From: [Mycobacterium] vasticus
Lineage (GTDB): Bacteria > Actinomycetota > Actinomycetes > Mycobacteriales > Mycobacteriaceae
Length of the DNA: 64,000 nt
Assembly: GCF_020181595.1 (NCBI RefSeq)
Contig: NZ_CP084028.1
Location: 1,869,456 to 1,933,455, forward strand
Direction: 5' to 3'
The notes under the pieces are model-generated. The model was not told the origin of the DNA. It saw only the letters and a program-made list of their open reading frames with translations, and did no database searches. Shown piece by piece: positions 1 to 10,731 of the stretch (positions within the stretch are counted from its first letter, which is position 1; the number at the start of each line of letters is the position of its first letter). Position numbers and translations under genes: made by a program.

Positions 1-351
1 CGGACCCCGGTCACGGGGCTGCAGCGCGGCCTCTTCGCCGGCCAGCACCCGGTCCCGGTGGGTGGCCTGGCGCTCCCGGCGCAGCGCACTCGCGGCGCGG
101 CGCTCCTCCTTGCTGAGCTTCGGTCCGGCCAGGGTCTTGCGGCGGGCCCGGGCCTCCGAGGACGTCATCGGGGCAGGCGCCACCGGGCCGCGACGCTTGG
201 CGGCCGCGTTGCGTTTGGGGGTGGGCCGTCCCTTGGGCGCGGTGACCCCGGAAGGTGCGGTTTCGTCGGTGTCGGTGCCGTCGGAGGGCGCGGCGCCGAC
301 CAGCGAGTCGGTGTACGCCGCCTCATCTCTTTTACGGCCCGGCAGTTTCAC
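1..351 (-). CDS. DUF3043 membrane protein, N-terminal part (cut by window edge)
   Basis: The first 117 codons are visible; the gene continues beyond base 1. The N-terminus ([10 protein letters not shown]) is the characteristic opening of mycobacterial DUF3043 proteins (M. tuberculosis Rv2206, about 236 residues). The visible part is Lys/Arg/Ala-rich, hydrophilic and probably cytoplasmic; the membrane segments of the family lie further along and are off the window. The GTG start at 351 is chosen because a TAATCT -10-like hexamer sits 7 nt upstream, which fits a leaderless mRNA. Divergent from the glycerate kinase gene, as in M. tuberculosis. Function of the family is unknown. Confidence 0.8.
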   Translation of the reverse strand, partial: MKLPGRKRDEAAYTDSLVGAAPSDGTDTDETAPSGVTAPKGRPTPKRNAAAKRRGPVAPAPMTSSEARARRKTLAGPKLSKEERRAASALRRERQATHRDRVLAGEEAALQPRDRGP

Positions 352-358
352 GCCCGCC

Positions 359-403
359 AGATTACTTGCCCTGCCCGCGTCGCCGATCCTGTGGCTATAC
401 CCT
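359..403. promoter_or_regulatory. Divergent pair of leaderless promoters
   Basis: On the minus strand TAATCT (complement of 359-364) ends 7 nt before the GTG at 351. On the plus strand TACCCT (398-403, inside TATACCCT) ends 6 nt before the ATG at 410. Both match the mycobacterial SigA -10 consensus TANNNT at the distance where the first base of the start codon would be +1. No Shine-Dalgarno sequence precedes either start. This is inference from spacing. Confidence 0.55.
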
Positions 404-409
404 GCCGGT

Positions 410-1537
410 ATGGCTGACGGGTCCAGTGTCGGTGCTCGCGCCAAAGCTGCTGCGAGCTCCTTGAGGGTGCTGATCGCCCCGGACTGCTTCGGCGAGACCC
501 TGACTGCGGTGCAGGCCGCCGCCGCCATCTCGACCGGCTGGCATCGCAGTCGGCCACACGACCGGTTGATGATCGCGCCGCAGTCCGACGGCGGTCCGGG
601 TTTCGTCTCGGTGCTGGCCGAACAACTGGGCGAGGTGCGGCATGCGCGGGTCAGCGGACCGTTGGAGGGGTATGTCGACGCCGAGTGGGTGTGGGACGCC
701 GCATCGCACACTGCCTACCTGGAATGCGCCCAGGCCTGCGGGGTGGCGCTGCTCGGCGGGCCGCCCTCGCCGCAGACCGCGCTCGCGGCGCACAGCACCG
801 GTGTCGGGCAGCTGATCGACACCGCGCTGGCGACCGGGGCGCAGCGGGTCGTGGTGGGACTGGGCGGCAGCGCCTGTACCGACGGCGGCAGGGGCATGGT
901 CGAGGCCTTGGGCGGCCTGGCAGCCGGGCGGTCCCGGTTGGCCGTCGTCGAACTGATCGCCGCCTGCGACGTAGAACACCCGCTGCTGGGTCCATGGGGC
1001 GCGGCACGCGTGTTCGGGCCGCAGAAGGGCGCCGACGAGGCCACCGTCGCGGTACTGGAAAGCCGGCTGACGGCGTGGGCCACCGACTTGGACGCCACCG
1101 CCGGCTGGCCGGTCAGTTCCGCATCGGGGGCGGGCGCGGCCGGTGGCATCGGTGCGGCCCTGCTGGCGCTGGGCGGCACGATCGAATCAGGGGCGCAGAT
1201 CGTGGCCGCTCACACCGGGCTCGCCGACGCCCTGGCCGAAGCGGACCTGCTGGTCACGGGGGAAGGCCGTATCGACGAACAATCGCTGCACGGCAAGGTC
1301 ATCGGTTCGCTGGCCGAGGCGGCACGGCGACGCGAGCGGGAGCTGCCGGTACTGGTGCTAGCCGGCCAGGTCGGCCTGGACGAACCCGCACTGCTGTCGG
1401 CCGGGATCGCGGTCGCCCGTGCCATGGCCGACTACGCCGGCTCGGTGCGATTGGCCCTGGTCGACGCGGCCAACCAACTCATCGGCTTGGCCACTGTGAC
1501 CTCGGCGCAGATCGGCACCCGGCCGGCCGATCCGTAA
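410..1537 (+). CDS. Glycerate kinase (GarK/GlxK family)
   Basis: Predicted to phosphorylate D-glycerate with ATP, feeding glycolysis; cytosolic. 375 residues, close to the M. tuberculosis orthologue Rv2205c. Family motifs visible: A-P-D-C-F-G-E-T-L near residue 24 (equivalent to the usual APDSFKG), SDGGPGF near 60, a Gly-rich [11 protein letters not shown] near 149-160, and [11 protein letters not shown] near 280. The frame stays open upstream to base 62, but the codons before 410 lie in the DUF3043 gene and promoter. The ATG at 410 is therefore taken as the start, leaderless behind TACCCT. The family assignment is firm; substrate specificity is by homology only. Confidence 0.87.
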   Translation: MADGSSVGARAKAAASSLRVLIAPDCFGETLTAVQAAAAISTGWHRSRPHDRLMIAPQSDGGPGFVSVLAEQLGEVRHARVSGPLEGYVDAEWVWDAASHTAYLECAQACGVALLGGPPSPQTALAAHSTGVGQLIDTALATGAQRVVVGLGGSACTDGGRGMVEALGGLAAGRSRLAVVELIAACDVEHPLLGPWGAARVFGPQKGADEATVAVLESRLTAWATDLDATAGWPVSSASGAGAAGGIGAALLALGGTIESGAQIVAAHTGLADALAEADLLVTGEGRIDEQSLHGKVIGSLAEAARRRERELPVLVLAGQVGLDEPALLSAGIAVARAMADYAGSVRLALVDAANQLIGLATVTSAQIGTRPADP

Positions 1538-1659
1538 CGTCGCGCGGATCGGTGGGCAATCGTCGGCGCAGGGTATCGTTGTTGCGGTGGGCCCAACGTC
1601 CGAGGGCCGTCTGTGTCGCGGAATGCCCACCCCGTGATCAACCGCAATAGGGAGACGCA

Positions 1660-2019
1660 ATGACTGTTCAGGATCAGTCGACCACCGAGGCCGACAGTGG
1701 CGTTATCTTGACCGACGAAGCCGCAGCCAAAGTGAAGTCGCTGCTGCAACAAGAAGGCCGTGACGACCTGACCCTGCGCATCTCGGTTCAACCCGGGGGC
1801 TGCGCCGGCCTGCGCTACAACCTGTTCTTCGACGACCGCTCCCTTGACGGGGACGTGATCACCGAGTTCAACGGTGTGAAGCTGGCCGTCGACCGGATGA
1901 GCGCGCCGTATCTGCAGGGTGCCGAGATCGGCTACGCCGACCAGATCGACAAGCAGGGCTTCACCATCGAGAACCCCAACGCAGGCGGCTCCTGCTCGTG
2001 CGGCGACTCGTTCAACTGA
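1660..2019 (+). CDS. erpA: A-type iron-sulfur cluster carrier (ErpA/IscA family)
   Basis: 119-residue HesB/IscA-like protein that receives Fe-S clusters and delivers them to apo-proteins in the cytosol. The three ligand cysteines are present in the canonical arrangement: Cys48 in P-G-G-C-A-G, and Cys112 and Cys114 in G-S-C-S-C-G at the C-terminus. Length and sequence match mycobacterial Rv2204c. An AGGGAG ribosome-binding site lies about 7 nt before the ATG. A TATCGT -10-like box at 1574-1579 would give a 5' leader of roughly 75 nt. The gene follows glycerate kinase in the same direction but is probably transcribed separately. The nearby qcrA Rieske protein is a plausible client, but nothing here shows that. 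Confidence 0.9.
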   Translation: MTVQDQSTTEADSGVILTDEAAAKVKSLLQQEGRDDLTLRISVQPGGCAGLRYNLFFDDRSLDGDVITEFNGVKLAVDRMSAPYLQGAEIGYADQIDKQGFTIENPNAGGSCSCGDSFN

Positions 2020-2107
2020 GCGACTGACACCGCCTGCCGCCGTCCCCGACGGCAGGCGGCGGTCACCGGGCCGCTACCGTGGGTACCCACATTCAGGTCC
2101 GCGTTGA

Positions 2108-3103
<996 letters not shown>

Positions 3104-3114
3104 CACTTACTCCC

Positions 3115-3179
3115 CGCGAGCGCGCGCAAGCGTCCGGTATTTCCCCAGGTGGGAGCGAACGTTAGTGCACGCTCGGCGG
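3115..3179. repeat. Imperfect inverted repeat between convergent adoK and asnB
   Basis: CGAGCG (3117-3122) and CGCTCG (3170-3175) can pair, and the stem extends with one mismatch and a wobble through flanking CGC/GTG bases. It fills most of the 91-bp gap between two convergent stop codons, so a bidirectional terminator or spacer role is plausible. It resembles the stronger element at 30051-30111. No T-tract is present. Confidence 0.4.
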
Positions 3180-3194
3180 AAGGGGGACGGGCGG

Positions 3195-5144
3195 TTAAAT
3201 CTCCACCGGGTAGACCGGCTCGCTGATCAGCGGCACCACCGAGTGCTCGACGAAGATCGCGTGCCACAGCATGAGCATCAGCACCGTCCACAGGCGACGA
3301 CTGTGGTCGGCGACGCCGGTGCGGTGCTCGTCGAGCATCGAGCGCACCGCGGCGACATCGACCAGGTGACCCGCGCCGGTGGCGTCCACCGTGGCGTATG
3401 CCCACTCCAGCAGCGGCCCCTCACGCAGCCAGTGCCGCAGCGGAACCGGGAACCCGAGCTTGGGCCGGTGCAGCACATGCGCGGGGATGATCGGCTCCAG
3501 CGCCCGCCGCAACGCGTATTTGGTGGTGGTGCGGGTGATCTTGGCCGACACCGGCAGCCGCGAGGCCACCTTGAACACCTCCGGGTCCAGGAACGGCACC
3601 CGCAGCTCCAGCGAATTGGCCATCGTCATCTTGTCCGCCTTGACCAGGATGTCGCCGCGCAGCCAGGTGAACAGGTCGATGTGCTGCATCCGGGCCACCG
3701 GATCCCAGCCCGCCGATTCGGCGTACAGCGGCGCGGTGACGTCGGTGTGGGTCCATTGGGGCGAGAAGCCGGGCAGCACGGCCCGCAACTGCTCGTCGGA
3801 GAAGCTGCGCGCGTTGCCGTAGTAGCGCTCCTGCAGGGTCAGCGAGCCGCGATGCAGCAGGCTCTTGCCGCGCATGCCCTCGGGCAGCAGCCGCGATACC
3901 CTGCCCGCCGACCGGCGGATCGGCCCGGGCAGGTAGTCGAACGGCCGCAGTGACAGCGGCTCGCGGTAGATGGTGTAGCCGCCGAACAACTCGTCGGCGC
4001 CCTCGCCGCTCAACACCACCTTGACGTGCTTGCGGGCTTCGCGGGCGATGAAGAACAGTGGGACCAATGCCGGGTCGGCGACCGGCTCGTCGAGGTACCA
4101 GACGATCTCGGGCAGCGCGGCGACGAATTCATCGGGGGAGACCACCTTGGTCACATGCCGGGCACCGATCGCCTCGGCCGACGCCGCCGCCACGTCGATC
4201 TCTGAGAAGCCCTCCCGCTCGAACCCGGTGGTGAAGGTGATCAGCTTCGGGTTGTGGCGCATCGCCAGCGCGGCGATAGCGGTGGAGTCGATCCCGCCGG
4301 ACAGGAACGCGCCGACGGTGACGTCGGCCCGCATGTGCTTGGCCACCGAGTCCTCCAGCACCGCGGTGATCTCGTCGTAGCGGGCCTGCTCGGTGTCGCG
4401 GGTGATCGGGACCGCGTCGAATCGCGGGGTGAAGTAGCGGGTGACGGCCGGGGCGCCGCCGGGACGGATCCGGGCGTAGCAGCCCGATTCCAGCCGACGG
4501 ATGCCGCGGTGCAGGGTCTCGGGCTCCGGCACGTACTGCAGCACCGTGTAGTGCTGGACGGCACGCTCGTCGATCCCGGTGTCGAAGCCGACCATCTCGG
4601 CCAGGTCCAGCAGGCACTTCTTCTCGCTGCCCACCACCGTGCCGCCCGGTCCGGTCGCCATGAACAGCGGCTTGATGCCGAACGGATCCCGGGCGCAGAA
4701 CATCTCGCCGGCCACGTTGTCCCAGATCGCGAAGGCGAACATGCCCCGCAGTCGGGTCAGCACCCCGGTGCCCCAGTAGTGGTAGCCGGCGACGATCGCC
4801 TCACCGTCGCCGTCGGTGGCGAACACCGCGCCATGCTGTGCGGCGAGCTCCTCGCGCAACTCCAGGTAGTTGTAGATCTCGCCGTTGAACACCAGCTCGT
4901 AGCGGGCCGGCGCATCCGGCGGCCCCCACTGCATGGGCTGGTGGGAGTGGGCGATGTCGATGAACGACAGCCGGTTGAAGCCGAACACGACCTGCTCGCC
5001 GGCCCAACTCTCGCCGGGTTCGTCGGGGCCGCGGTGCCGCATCAGGCGAGTCGCCTGAGCAATCGCGTCAGCCGCGTCGGCACGGTTCGAGTCCGGGTTG
5101 GCGGTGCCGGCCGGGGCACGCACGTAGGCCAGCAGTCCACACAT
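3195..5144 (-). CDS. asnB: Glutamine-hydrolysing asparagine synthetase
   Basis: 649 residues (Rv2201 is about 652). Converts aspartate, glutamine and ATP to asparagine; cytosolic. Class II glutamine amidotransferase domain at the N-terminus, with the obligatory nucleophile Cys2 directly after the initiator Met (M-C-G-L-L-A-Y). H-R-G-P-D-E near residue 37 and F-N-G-E-I-Y-N-Y near 90 bind glutamine. The synthetase domain carries the ATP-pyrophosphatase loop S-G-G-I-D-S-T near residue 281. In actinobacteria such genes are also linked to amidation of envelope precursors, but that is not shown here. A CATACT-like -10 (complement of 5153-5158) ends 8 nt before the ATG, suggesting a leaderless transcript. 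Divergent from ctaC. Confidence 0.93.
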   Translation of the reverse strand: MCGLLAYVRAPAGTANPDSNRADAADAIAQATRLMRHRGPDEPGESWAGEQVVFGFNRLSFIDIAHSHQPMQWGPPDAPARYELVFNGEIYNYLELREELAAQHGAVFATDGDGEAIVAGYHYWGTGVLTRLRGMFAFAIWDNVAGEMFCARDPFGIKPLFMATGPGGTVVGSEKKCLLDLAEMVGFDTGIDERAVQHYTVLQYVPEPETLHRGIRRLESGCYARIRPGGAPAVTRYFTPRFDAVPITRDTEQARYDEITAVLEDSVAKHMRADVTVGAFLSGGIDSTAIAALAMRHNPKLITFTTGFEREGFSEIDVAAASAEAIGARHVTKVVSPDEFVAALPEIVWYLDEPVADPALVPLFFIAREARKHVKVVLSGEGADELFGGYTIYREPLSLRPFDYLPGPIRRSAGRVSRLLPEGMRGKSLLHRGSLTLQERYYGNARSFSDEQLRAVLPGFSPQWTHTDVTAPLYAESAGWDPVARMQHIDLFTWLRGDILVKADKMTMANSLELRVPFLDPEVFKVASRLPVSAKITRTTTKYALRRALEPIIPAHVLHRPKLGFPVPLRHWLREGPLLEWAYATVDATGAGHLVDVAAVRSMLDEHRTGVADHSRRLWTVLMLMLWHAIFVEHSVVPLISEPVYPVEI

Positions 5145-5277
5145 CGGGTCTCAGTATGCCGCACCGGCCAACGGGCAGGTACATCGAACCAACGTGATCC
5201 GGGTGGTCTACGCTGCGTAGTATTCGACTGCTCCGCCGGGTCAGTCGGCCCGTTCTGTGACTCGAGGAGGCACCAAC

Positions 5278-6330
5278 GTGACACGTCGCGGGCAGGGCGT
5301 TGCGCTCAGCCGTCTGCTTCGACCGCTGGCGGGAGCCGGCGTGCTGGGGCTGCTGGCGGTGACGCTCAGCGGCTGCAGCTTCGACTGGACCGACGTGGTC
5401 GGTTTCGGCTGGCCCAAGGGCATCACGCCGGAGGCCGAGGCCAACTACCAGCTGTGGATCGGCATGGTGATCGCGTCGGTGATCATCGGCGGTCTCGTCT
5501 GGGGAATGATCTTCTGGTCGATGGTCTTTCACCGCAAGAAGGCCACCGATACCGAACTGCCGCGCCAGTTCGGCTACAACATGCCGCTGGAACTGGGGCT
5601 GACTGTCGTCCCGTTCCTGGCCGTGGCGATCATCTTCTACTTCACCGTGGTGGTGCAGGAGAAGATGCTGCACCAGGAGAGCAACCCCGAGGTGGTCGTC
5701 GACGTCACCGCGTTCCAGTGGAACTGGAAGTTCGGCTACCAGAAGGTCGACTTCCACGACGGCACACTGCGCGGCTACGACGGCTCGGACCCGGCCCGCA
5801 AGGCCGACATGGTCTCCAAGCCCGAGGGCGTCGACGAGCACGGCAACGAGCGGGTCGGAGCGATCCGCGGCCTGAACCCCGACGACCGGACCTACCTGAA
5901 CTTCGACAAGATCGAGACGCTGGGCACCACCAGCGAGGTCCCGATTCTGGTGCTGCCCACCGGCAAGCGCATCGAGTTCGTGTTGAACTCCGCCGACGTC
6001 ATCCACGCGTTCTGGGTGCCGGACTTCCTGTTCAAGCGTGACGTCATCGCCTGGCCCGAGCGCAACAACCAGGTGAACACCTTCCAGGTCGAGAAGATCA
6101 ACTCCGAAGGCGCGTTCGTCGGTCACTGCGCCGAGATGTGCGGCACCTACCACGCCATGATGAACTTCGAGGTCCGGGCGGTCTCGCCTGCCGAGTTCAA
6201 GCTCTACCTCGACGAGCGCAAGGCGGGCAAGACCAACGCTGAGGCGCTGGAGGCTATCGGGCAGGCGCCGCTGGCCACCACGACCCGTCCGTTCGACAGC
6301 CGCCGCGGCCTCCAAGTCAGCGACAAGTAG
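5278..6330 (+). CDS. ctaC: Cytochrome c oxidase subunit II (aa3 oxidase)
   Basis: 350-residue lipoprotein-type subunit II that accepts electrons at its CuA centre from the bcc complex. Signal sequence with lipobox L-S-G-C (Cys33), then two transmembrane helices (about 60-82 and 103-125) and a periplasmic cupredoxin domain. CuA ligands are visible: His near 242 in D-V-I-H-A-F, and the [14 protein letters not shown] block at about 282-295. Start GTG 5278 is preferred over GTG 5257 because GAGGAGG lies 8 nt upstream of it. A TAGTAT -10-like box at 5218-5223 would give a leader of about 48 nt. It heads the ctaC-ctaF unit. Confidence 0.93.
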   Translation: MTRRGQGVALSRLLRPLAGAGVLGLLAVTLSGCSFDWTDVVGFGWPKGITPEAEANYQLWIGMVIASVIIGGLVWGMIFWSMVFHRKKATDTELPRQFGYNMPLELGLTVVPFLAVAIIFYFTVVVQEKMLHQESNPEVVVDVTAFQWNWKFGYQKVDFHDGTLRGYDGSDPARKADMVSKPEGVDEHGNERVGAIRGLNPDDRTYLNFDKIETLGTTSEVPILVLPTGKRIEFVLNSADVIHAFWVPDFLFKRDVIAWPERNNQVNTFQVEKINSEGAFVGHCAEMCGTYHAMMNFEVRAVSPAEFKLYLDERKAGKTNAEALEAIGQAPLATTTRPFDSRRGLQVSDK

Positions 6331-6342
6331 GGACCGACCTCC

Positions 6343-6762
6343 ATGCGCATCGAATCCAGGCTGTTCGAATTCGTGGCCACCTTCTTCGTGGTGGTCGGAA
6401 TCATCTACGCGGCGTTGACCGCGAAGTTCGCCACCGGCGGCGTCGAGTGGGCCGGCACCACCGCACTGTTCCTGACCGGGCTGATGGCCATGATCGTGGC
6501 CACCTTCTTCCGGTTCGTCGCACGCCGGCTGGACACCCGCCCGGAAGACTACGAGGCGGCCGAGATCAGTGACGGCGCAGGGGAACTCGGCTTCTTCAGT
6601 CCGCACAGCTGGTGGCCGATCCTGATCGCGCTCTCGGGCTCGGTGGCCGCCGTCGGGATCGCGCTGTGGCTGCCGTGGCTGATCGGGGCCGGGGTGGTGT
6701 TCATTCTTTCGAGCGTGGCCGGTCTGGTCTTCGAGTACTACATCGGACCCGAAAAGCACTGA
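6343..6762 (+). CDS. ctaF: Actinobacterial cytochrome c oxidase subunit IV
   Basis: 139 residues with four predicted transmembrane helices (about 8-30, 35-58, 86-108 and 110-133). Orthologue of Rv2199c, the actinobacteria-specific small subunit of the aa3 oxidase that takes part in the bcc-aa3 supercomplex (family knowledge). It begins 12 nt after ctaC with an AGGGACC sequence just upstream, so both subunits are translated from one message. No redox-cofactor motifs are expected or seen. Confidence 0.9.
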   Translation: MRIESRLFEFVATFFVVVGIIYAALTAKFATGGVEWAGTTALFLTGLMAMIVATFFRFVARRLDTRPEDYEAAEISDGAGELGFFSPHSWWPILIALSGSVAAVGIALWLPWLIGAGVVFILSSVAGLVFEYYIGPEKH

Positions 6763-6903
6763 CCCCGGTCCGCATGCGCCGCCGTGTCAACCGAAGTGGG
6801 TAGGGTTGCCGGTGCACAATGACCCGAAGCGGTCGCGACGCCGACCGTGCCAGGTCACATCGTGGCGCGTGTGGGCGCCGCGGTTGAAAGAGGATAGGCG
6901 GGA

Positions 6904-7806
6904 ATGAGCGGGCCGAATCCCCCGGAACCGGGCTCTGGAGAAGAGGACCCCGGAGTCGGTCAGTCGGCTCCGGAACCCACCTCGGAACCGGCCGGTGACA
7001 GCGTGGCAGGGATCGATGAGGCCATCGCCGCCGATCCCGGCCCGGCTCCCGACAACACCGCCTACTCGCAGGCTTATTCGGCGCCCGAGTCGGAGCAGTT
7101 CCTCAGCGGTCCTTACGTGCCGGTCGATCCCCGGCTCTACGACTACGACAGCTACGACGCGCACGACGACTCCGATCTGCACGCCCAGGCGCCGCGCTGG
7201 CCGTGGGTCGTCGGTGTCGCGGTGATCGTCGCCGCGGTCACGCTGGTGGCGACTGTGGGATATTTGGTTGCCAGCCGTACTACCGACCTTCATGACCAGA
7301 GCGCAGACGTCACCACGAGTTCCAGGGACCTGATGCCGCCGGTCCAGGACGAGATCACCAGAACCAGCACGACCACCCAACCGCCGCCCCCGCCGTCGTC
7401 GACGACCTCCGAGGAGCCACCACCGCCGGTGGAGACCTCGACTACCACTGAGGAGCCGCCGCCACCGGTGGAGGCGCCGGCCCCAGAACCATCCAACACG
7501 ACATCGGAGCCTCCAACGACCACCCAGGCCAAGCCCTTGCAGGTGACCTACTCGGTGACCGGAACCAAGGCGCCGTTCGACCAGATCACGATCACCTACG
7601 TCGACGCCTCCGGGCAGCGGCGGACCCTGCGTAACGCCTACATCCCCTGGTCGGTGACGGTGACACCGATCTCGCTGTCGGAGGTCGGCTCGGTGGAAGC
7701 GACCAGCATGTTGCGGCTGAGCAAGCTGAACTGTTCGATCACAAGGAGCGACGGTACGGTGCTCTCATCGAACACCAACGACGCACCAGCAGCGAGCTGC
7801 GGATGA
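6904..7806 (+). CDS. mmpS3: MmpS3-type membrane protein
   Basis: 300 residues. Acidic, low-complexity cytoplasmic N-terminus (about 1-98), one transmembrane helix (about 99-122), a Pro/Thr-rich stalk (about 155-205, with repeated [10 protein letters not shown]) and a C-terminal MmpS-type beta domain exported beyond the membrane. Matches Rv2198c in size and position. MmpS partners usually assist MmpL lipid transporters, but MmpS3 has no adjacent mmpL, here as in M. tuberculosis, and its role is not settled. An AAAGAGGA ribosome-binding site precedes the ATG. The stop overlaps the next start. Confidence 0.88.
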   Translation: MSGPNPPEPGSGEEDPGVGQSAPEPTSEPAGDSVAGIDEAIAADPGPAPDNTAYSQAYSAPESEQFLSGPYVPVDPRLYDYDSYDAHDDSDLHAQAPRWPWVVGVAVIVAAVTLVATVGYLVASRTTDLHDQSADVTTSSRDLMPPVQDEITRTSTTTQPPPPPSSTTSEEPPPPVETSTTTEEPPPPVEAPAPEPSNTTSEPPTTTQAKPLQVTYSVTGTKAPFDQITITYVDASGQRRTLRNAYIPWSVTVTPISLSEVGSVEATSMLRLSKLNCSITRSDGTVLSSNTNDAPAASCG

Positions 7807-8435
7807 TGGCCCGAGGCACGGCGGACCGCTTCGTCCGGCCCGGGTACACCCCGGAGCTGGTGGACCGGATCCTGGTCGGGGTGTGCGCCGCGATCTGGCT
7901 GGCACTGCTGGGCATGGGCGTGGCGGCGACGGTGGCGCTGGCGGACCTGGGACGCGGCTTTCACGAACCGGCCGAGAAGTCACACACCGGGTTGCTCTAC
8001 GTCGTCATCGGCGTCTCGGCGCTGGTGATCCTGGCCGCCATCCCGGTGCTGCTGCGCGCCCGAGCGGCCGAGGCGGCGCGACCGGCGACGGACTTCGGTG
8101 CGCACGGCGCCCCGCCGGCGCGGCGGAGCGGACCGCTGCCACAGCGCGGGTTCGACGCTCCTGGCCGCAGGGCGGCCACCGAGCGTGCGGCGCTGCCCAA
8201 TCAGGCCCAGGTGGATCGGGTGCTGCTGCGGGGCATCACGGTGCTGGCCGGGGCCCTCGGCAGTGCGCTGACCATGGTTGCGCTGGCCACCTACCTGATG
8301 GCGATGGGCAAGGACACCGGGTCCTGGGTGAGCTACGGGGTGGCCGGCGCCATCACCGTGGCCATGCCCGTGATCCCGTGGCTGTACCTGCGCAGGCTCG
8401 GCGAGGTGTTGGTCTTGCCGTCCCGTTTCGGCTGA
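7803..8435 (+). CDS. Conserved membrane protein (Rv2197c family)
   Basis: 210 residues. Its ATG overlaps the mmpS3 stop (ATGATG...), so the two are co-translated. Four hydrophobic segments are visible: about 25-48, 62-82, 144-167 and 177-197. A hydrophilic Arg/Ala-rich loop lies between the second and third. This is the four-helix arrangement seen in the mycobacterial Rv2197c family, whose function I do not know. Its constant linkage to mmpS3 beside the oxidase genes suggests an envelope role, but that is inference. Confidence 0.82.
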   Translation: MMARGTADRFVRPGYTPELVDRILVGVCAAIWLALLGMGVAATVALADLGRGFHEPAEKSHTGLLYVVIGVSALVILAAIPVLLRARAAEAARPATDFGAHGAPPARRSGPLPQRGFDAPGRRAATERAALPNQAQVDRVLLRGITVLAGALGSALTMVALATYLMAMGKDTGSWVSYGVAGAITVAMPVIPWLYLRRLGEVLVLPSRFG

Positions 8436-8441
8436 GCCGCT

Positions 8442-9053
8442 TCAGGGCCACAGGCGCATCGCCGACCAGCCCTCATCGTCGCGTTCGTAACGAAGTCGGC
8501 GGTGCCGGCGCCCCGGGTCGGACTGCCAGAACTCGACCGTGTCGGCCCACACCGCATACGACACCCAATCGGCCGGCACCAGGCCGGGGGACTGGCCGAG
8601 TTCGTGGTGGGCCTTGACCAGTGCCGCATCGACTTCGGCGTCGTCGGCGTAGGGCTGGCTCTGACGCCCGGTGAGCGCCATCGCCCTGGCGTCTTCGGAG
8701 CGTGCCAGGAAGTCATCGGCCGTCAACTGCGGGGGATCGGCCCGTGCGGTGCCCTCAACCCTGATCTGGCGGCCCAGCGAGGGCCAGTAGAAGGTCAGTG
8801 CCACCGCGGGATTGCGCGCCAGCTCAACGCCTTTGCGGCTCAGCGCACTGACGGCGAAGTGCCAACCGTGCGTATCGACATCTTTAAGTATCAGCACCCG
8901 CGCTGACGGACACCTCCCCGACACGGTAGAAACCGTCATCGCATGCGGTTCGGTGACTCCGCTGTCAATGGCGTGCCGCAGCCATCCGACGAACAGTTCT
9001 ACAGGCTCATCGGGTGCTGACGCCGGGTCGAACTCCGGTGCGGCACAAACCAA
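8442..9053 (-). CDS. PdxH-like pyridoxamine 5'-phosphate oxidase family flavoprotein
   Basis: 203 residues with the FMN-binding split-barrel fold. The N-terminal helix E-P-V-E-L-F-V-G-W-L and the phrase G-V-T-E-P-H-A-M are typical of PdxH. S-A-R-V-L-I-L-K-D-V-D near residue 50 and S-R-K-G-V-E-L-A-R-N-P near 71 form the FMN site. The C-terminal R-R-H-R-R-L-R-Y-E-R-D...W-S-A-M-R-L-W-P matches the PdxH dimerisation/PLP region. It could make PLP or be a PdxH/PhzG-type paralogue. The only start compatible with the N-terminal helix is TTG at 9053, inside the T-run of the qcrB terminator, with no clear ribosome-binding site, so the start is uncertain. I do not recall this gene here in M. tuberculosis. 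Confidence 0.78.
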   Translation of the reverse strand: MVCAAPEFDPASAPDEPVELFVGWLRHAIDSGVTEPHAMTVSTVSGRCPSARVLILKDVDTHGWHFAVSALSRKGVELARNPAVALTFYWPSLGRQIRVEGTARADPPQLTADDFLARSEDARAMALTGRQSQPYADDAEVDAALVKAHHELGQSPGLVPADWVSYAVWADTVEFWQSDPGRRHRRLRYERDDEGWSAMRLWP

Positions 9054-9090
9054 AACGGGCAGCCCGCGCAGTTGTGTGCGCAGGCTGCCC
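9053..9090 (-). terminator. Intrinsic terminator of the ctaE-qcrCAB operon
   Basis: Stem GGGCAGCC (9057-9064)/GGCTGCCC (9083-9090) is extended, after one mismatch, by GCGCA/TGCGC and closes on a 6-nt loop. On the minus strand it is followed at once by TTTT (9056-9053). It begins 16 nt after the qcrB stop codon. The hairpin and T-run are seen directly; termination is inferred. Confidence 0.75.
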
Positions 9091-9105
9091 GATGGTTCGG
9101 AACTG

Positions 9106-10731
9106 CTAGTGGTGGCCGTTGGTGTCGCCGACCTGGTGCTCGGCCAGCGCGGTCAGCGCGCGCTTCTCGCCGGCGTGTGCCGCCTCGTTGAGCAACGCGT
9201 CCTCGTCCACCGGATCCGCGGTGAGGAAGCTGCCGCTGCCGGGGGCACCGGCCGAGCCGAGCTTGTTCATCTTCTTGGGCAGCGGAGTTCCCTGGTATTC
9301 CAACGGAATCGGGTGGCCGTGGTCGTCGACCGGGCCCAGCGGCTGGTGCAGCTCGATGTAGGCACCGTGCGGCAGCCGCTTGATGATGCCGGTCTCGATA
9401 CCGTGCTCGAGCACGTCGCGGTCACTGCGCTGCAACCCGATGCACCAGCGGTAGGTGGCGAAGTAGACCAGCGGCGGCAGCACCACCATCCCGATGCGGC
9501 CGATCCAGGTGGTGGCGTTCAGCGAGATGTGGAACTTCCACGCGATGATGTCGTTCATCGCCGCCAGGGTCAGCACCATGTAGAAGCTGATCGCCATGGC
9601 GCCGATCGCGGTGCGGACCGGAGCGTCCCGCGGCCGCTGCAGCAGATTGTGGTGGGCGTAGTCCCCGGTGAACTTCTTCTCCAGGAACGGGTAGGCCATC
9701 AGGCCGATGAAGACCCCGCCCATGATCAGCGCGACACCCACCGGGCCGGGCACGGTGTGACCGAAGAAGTAGAACTCCCATGCCGGCCATAGACGGGCCA
9801 GACCCTCGGTCCACATCATGTAGAAGTCCGGCTGGCTGCCCGCCGACACCTGCGAGGGCCGATAGGGGCCCAGGTTCCAGATCGCGTTGATCTGCAGCAG
9901 CCCGCCCATGAGGCCGAGGATGCCGAAGATCATGGCGAAGAACGCGCCGGACTTGATCGCGAAGACCGGCAGCACCCGCACACCGACGACGTTGCTCTCG
10001 GTGCGGCCGGGGCCGGGGAACTGGGTGTGCTTCTGGAACCACACCAGCGCCATGTGCACGCCGATCAGGGCCAGGATGATGCCCGGGATCAGCAGGATGT
10101 GCAGTGCGTAGAGCCGGGGGATCAGGATGGTGCCCGGGAAGTCGCCGCCGAACAGCGCCCAGTGCAGCCAGGTGCCGATCACCGGCATACCCAGCGTGAT
10201 CGACGACAGCGCCGCACGCAGGCCGATGCCGGACAGCAGGTCGTCGGGCAGTGAGTAGCCGAAGTAGCCCTCGAACATGGCCAGGATCAACAGCAGCGAG
10301 CCGATGACCCAGTTGGCCTCACGCGGGCGGCGGAACGCGCCGGTGAAGAACACGCGTGCCAGGTGCACCATGATCGACGCCGCGAACATCAGGGCCGCCC
10401 AGTGGTGGACCTGGCGAATGAAGAGGCCGCCGCGCACCTCGAAGGAGATGTTCAGCGCCGTCTCGTAGGCCCGTGACATCTGCACGCCGTTGAGCGGCTG
10501 GTAGACGCCGTGGTAGATGACCTCGGCCATCGACGGGTCGAAGAACAGGGTCAGGTAGACACCGGTCAGCAGCAGGATGATGAAGCTGTACAGCGCGATC
10601 TCACCGAGCAGGAACGACCAGTGCGTCGGGAAGACCTTGTTGAACTGCCGACGCAGCGCGGCCGCCGGGTGGTAGCGGGTATCGATGTCGTCTGCTTGAC
10701 GTCCGAGCAGATCGCCGATTGCAGGGCTCAT
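9106..10731 (-). CDS. qcrB: Cytochrome bcc complex cytochrome b subunit
   Basis: 541 residues (Rv2196 about 549). Quinol:cytochrome c reductase core subunit with eight or more transmembrane helices and two haem b groups. It is the target of known cytochrome bcc inhibitors in mycobacteria. Visible: F-P-T-H-W-S-F near residue 35; a haem-ligand pair in helix II (R-Q-V-H-H-W near 105); a second pair around W-L-H-W and Y-A-L-H; and the long actinobacterial C-terminal cytoplasmic extension (about 430-541). Its ATG overlaps the qcrA stop (ATGA). Fourth and last gene of ctaE-qcrC-qcrA-qcrB, followed by the terminator at 9053-9090. Confidence 0.94.
   Translation of the reverse strand: MSPAIGDLLGRQADDIDTRYHPAAALRRQFNKVFPTHWSFLLGEIALYSFIILLLTGVYLTLFFDPSMAEVIYHGVYQPLNGVQMSRAYETALNISFEVRGGLFIRQVHHWAALMFAASIMVHLARVFFTGAFRRPREANWVIGSLLLILAMFEGYFGYSLPDDLLSGIGLRAALSSITLGMPVIGTWLHWALFGGDFPGTILIPRLYALHILLIPGIILALIGVHMALVWFQKHTQFPGPGRTESNVVGVRVLPVFAIKSGAFFAMIFGILGLMGGLLQINAIWNLGPYRPSQVSAGSQPDFYMMWTEGLARLWPAWEFYFFGHTVPGPVGVALIMGGVFIGLMAYPFLEKKFTGDYAHHNLLQRPRDAPVRTAIGAMAISFYMVLTLAAMNDIIAWKFHISLNATTWIGRIGMVVLPPLVYFATYRWCIGLQRSDRDVLEHGIETGIIKRLPHGAYIELHQPLGPVDDHGHPIPLEYQGTPLPKKMNKLGSAGAPGSGSFLTADPVDEDALLNEAAHAGEKRALTALAEHQVGDTNGHH

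Noticed and set aside
62-409. N-terminal extension of the glycerate kinase frame
   Set aside because: It is the antisense of the DUF3043 gene; the promoter-spaced ATG at 410 gives the family-like length.
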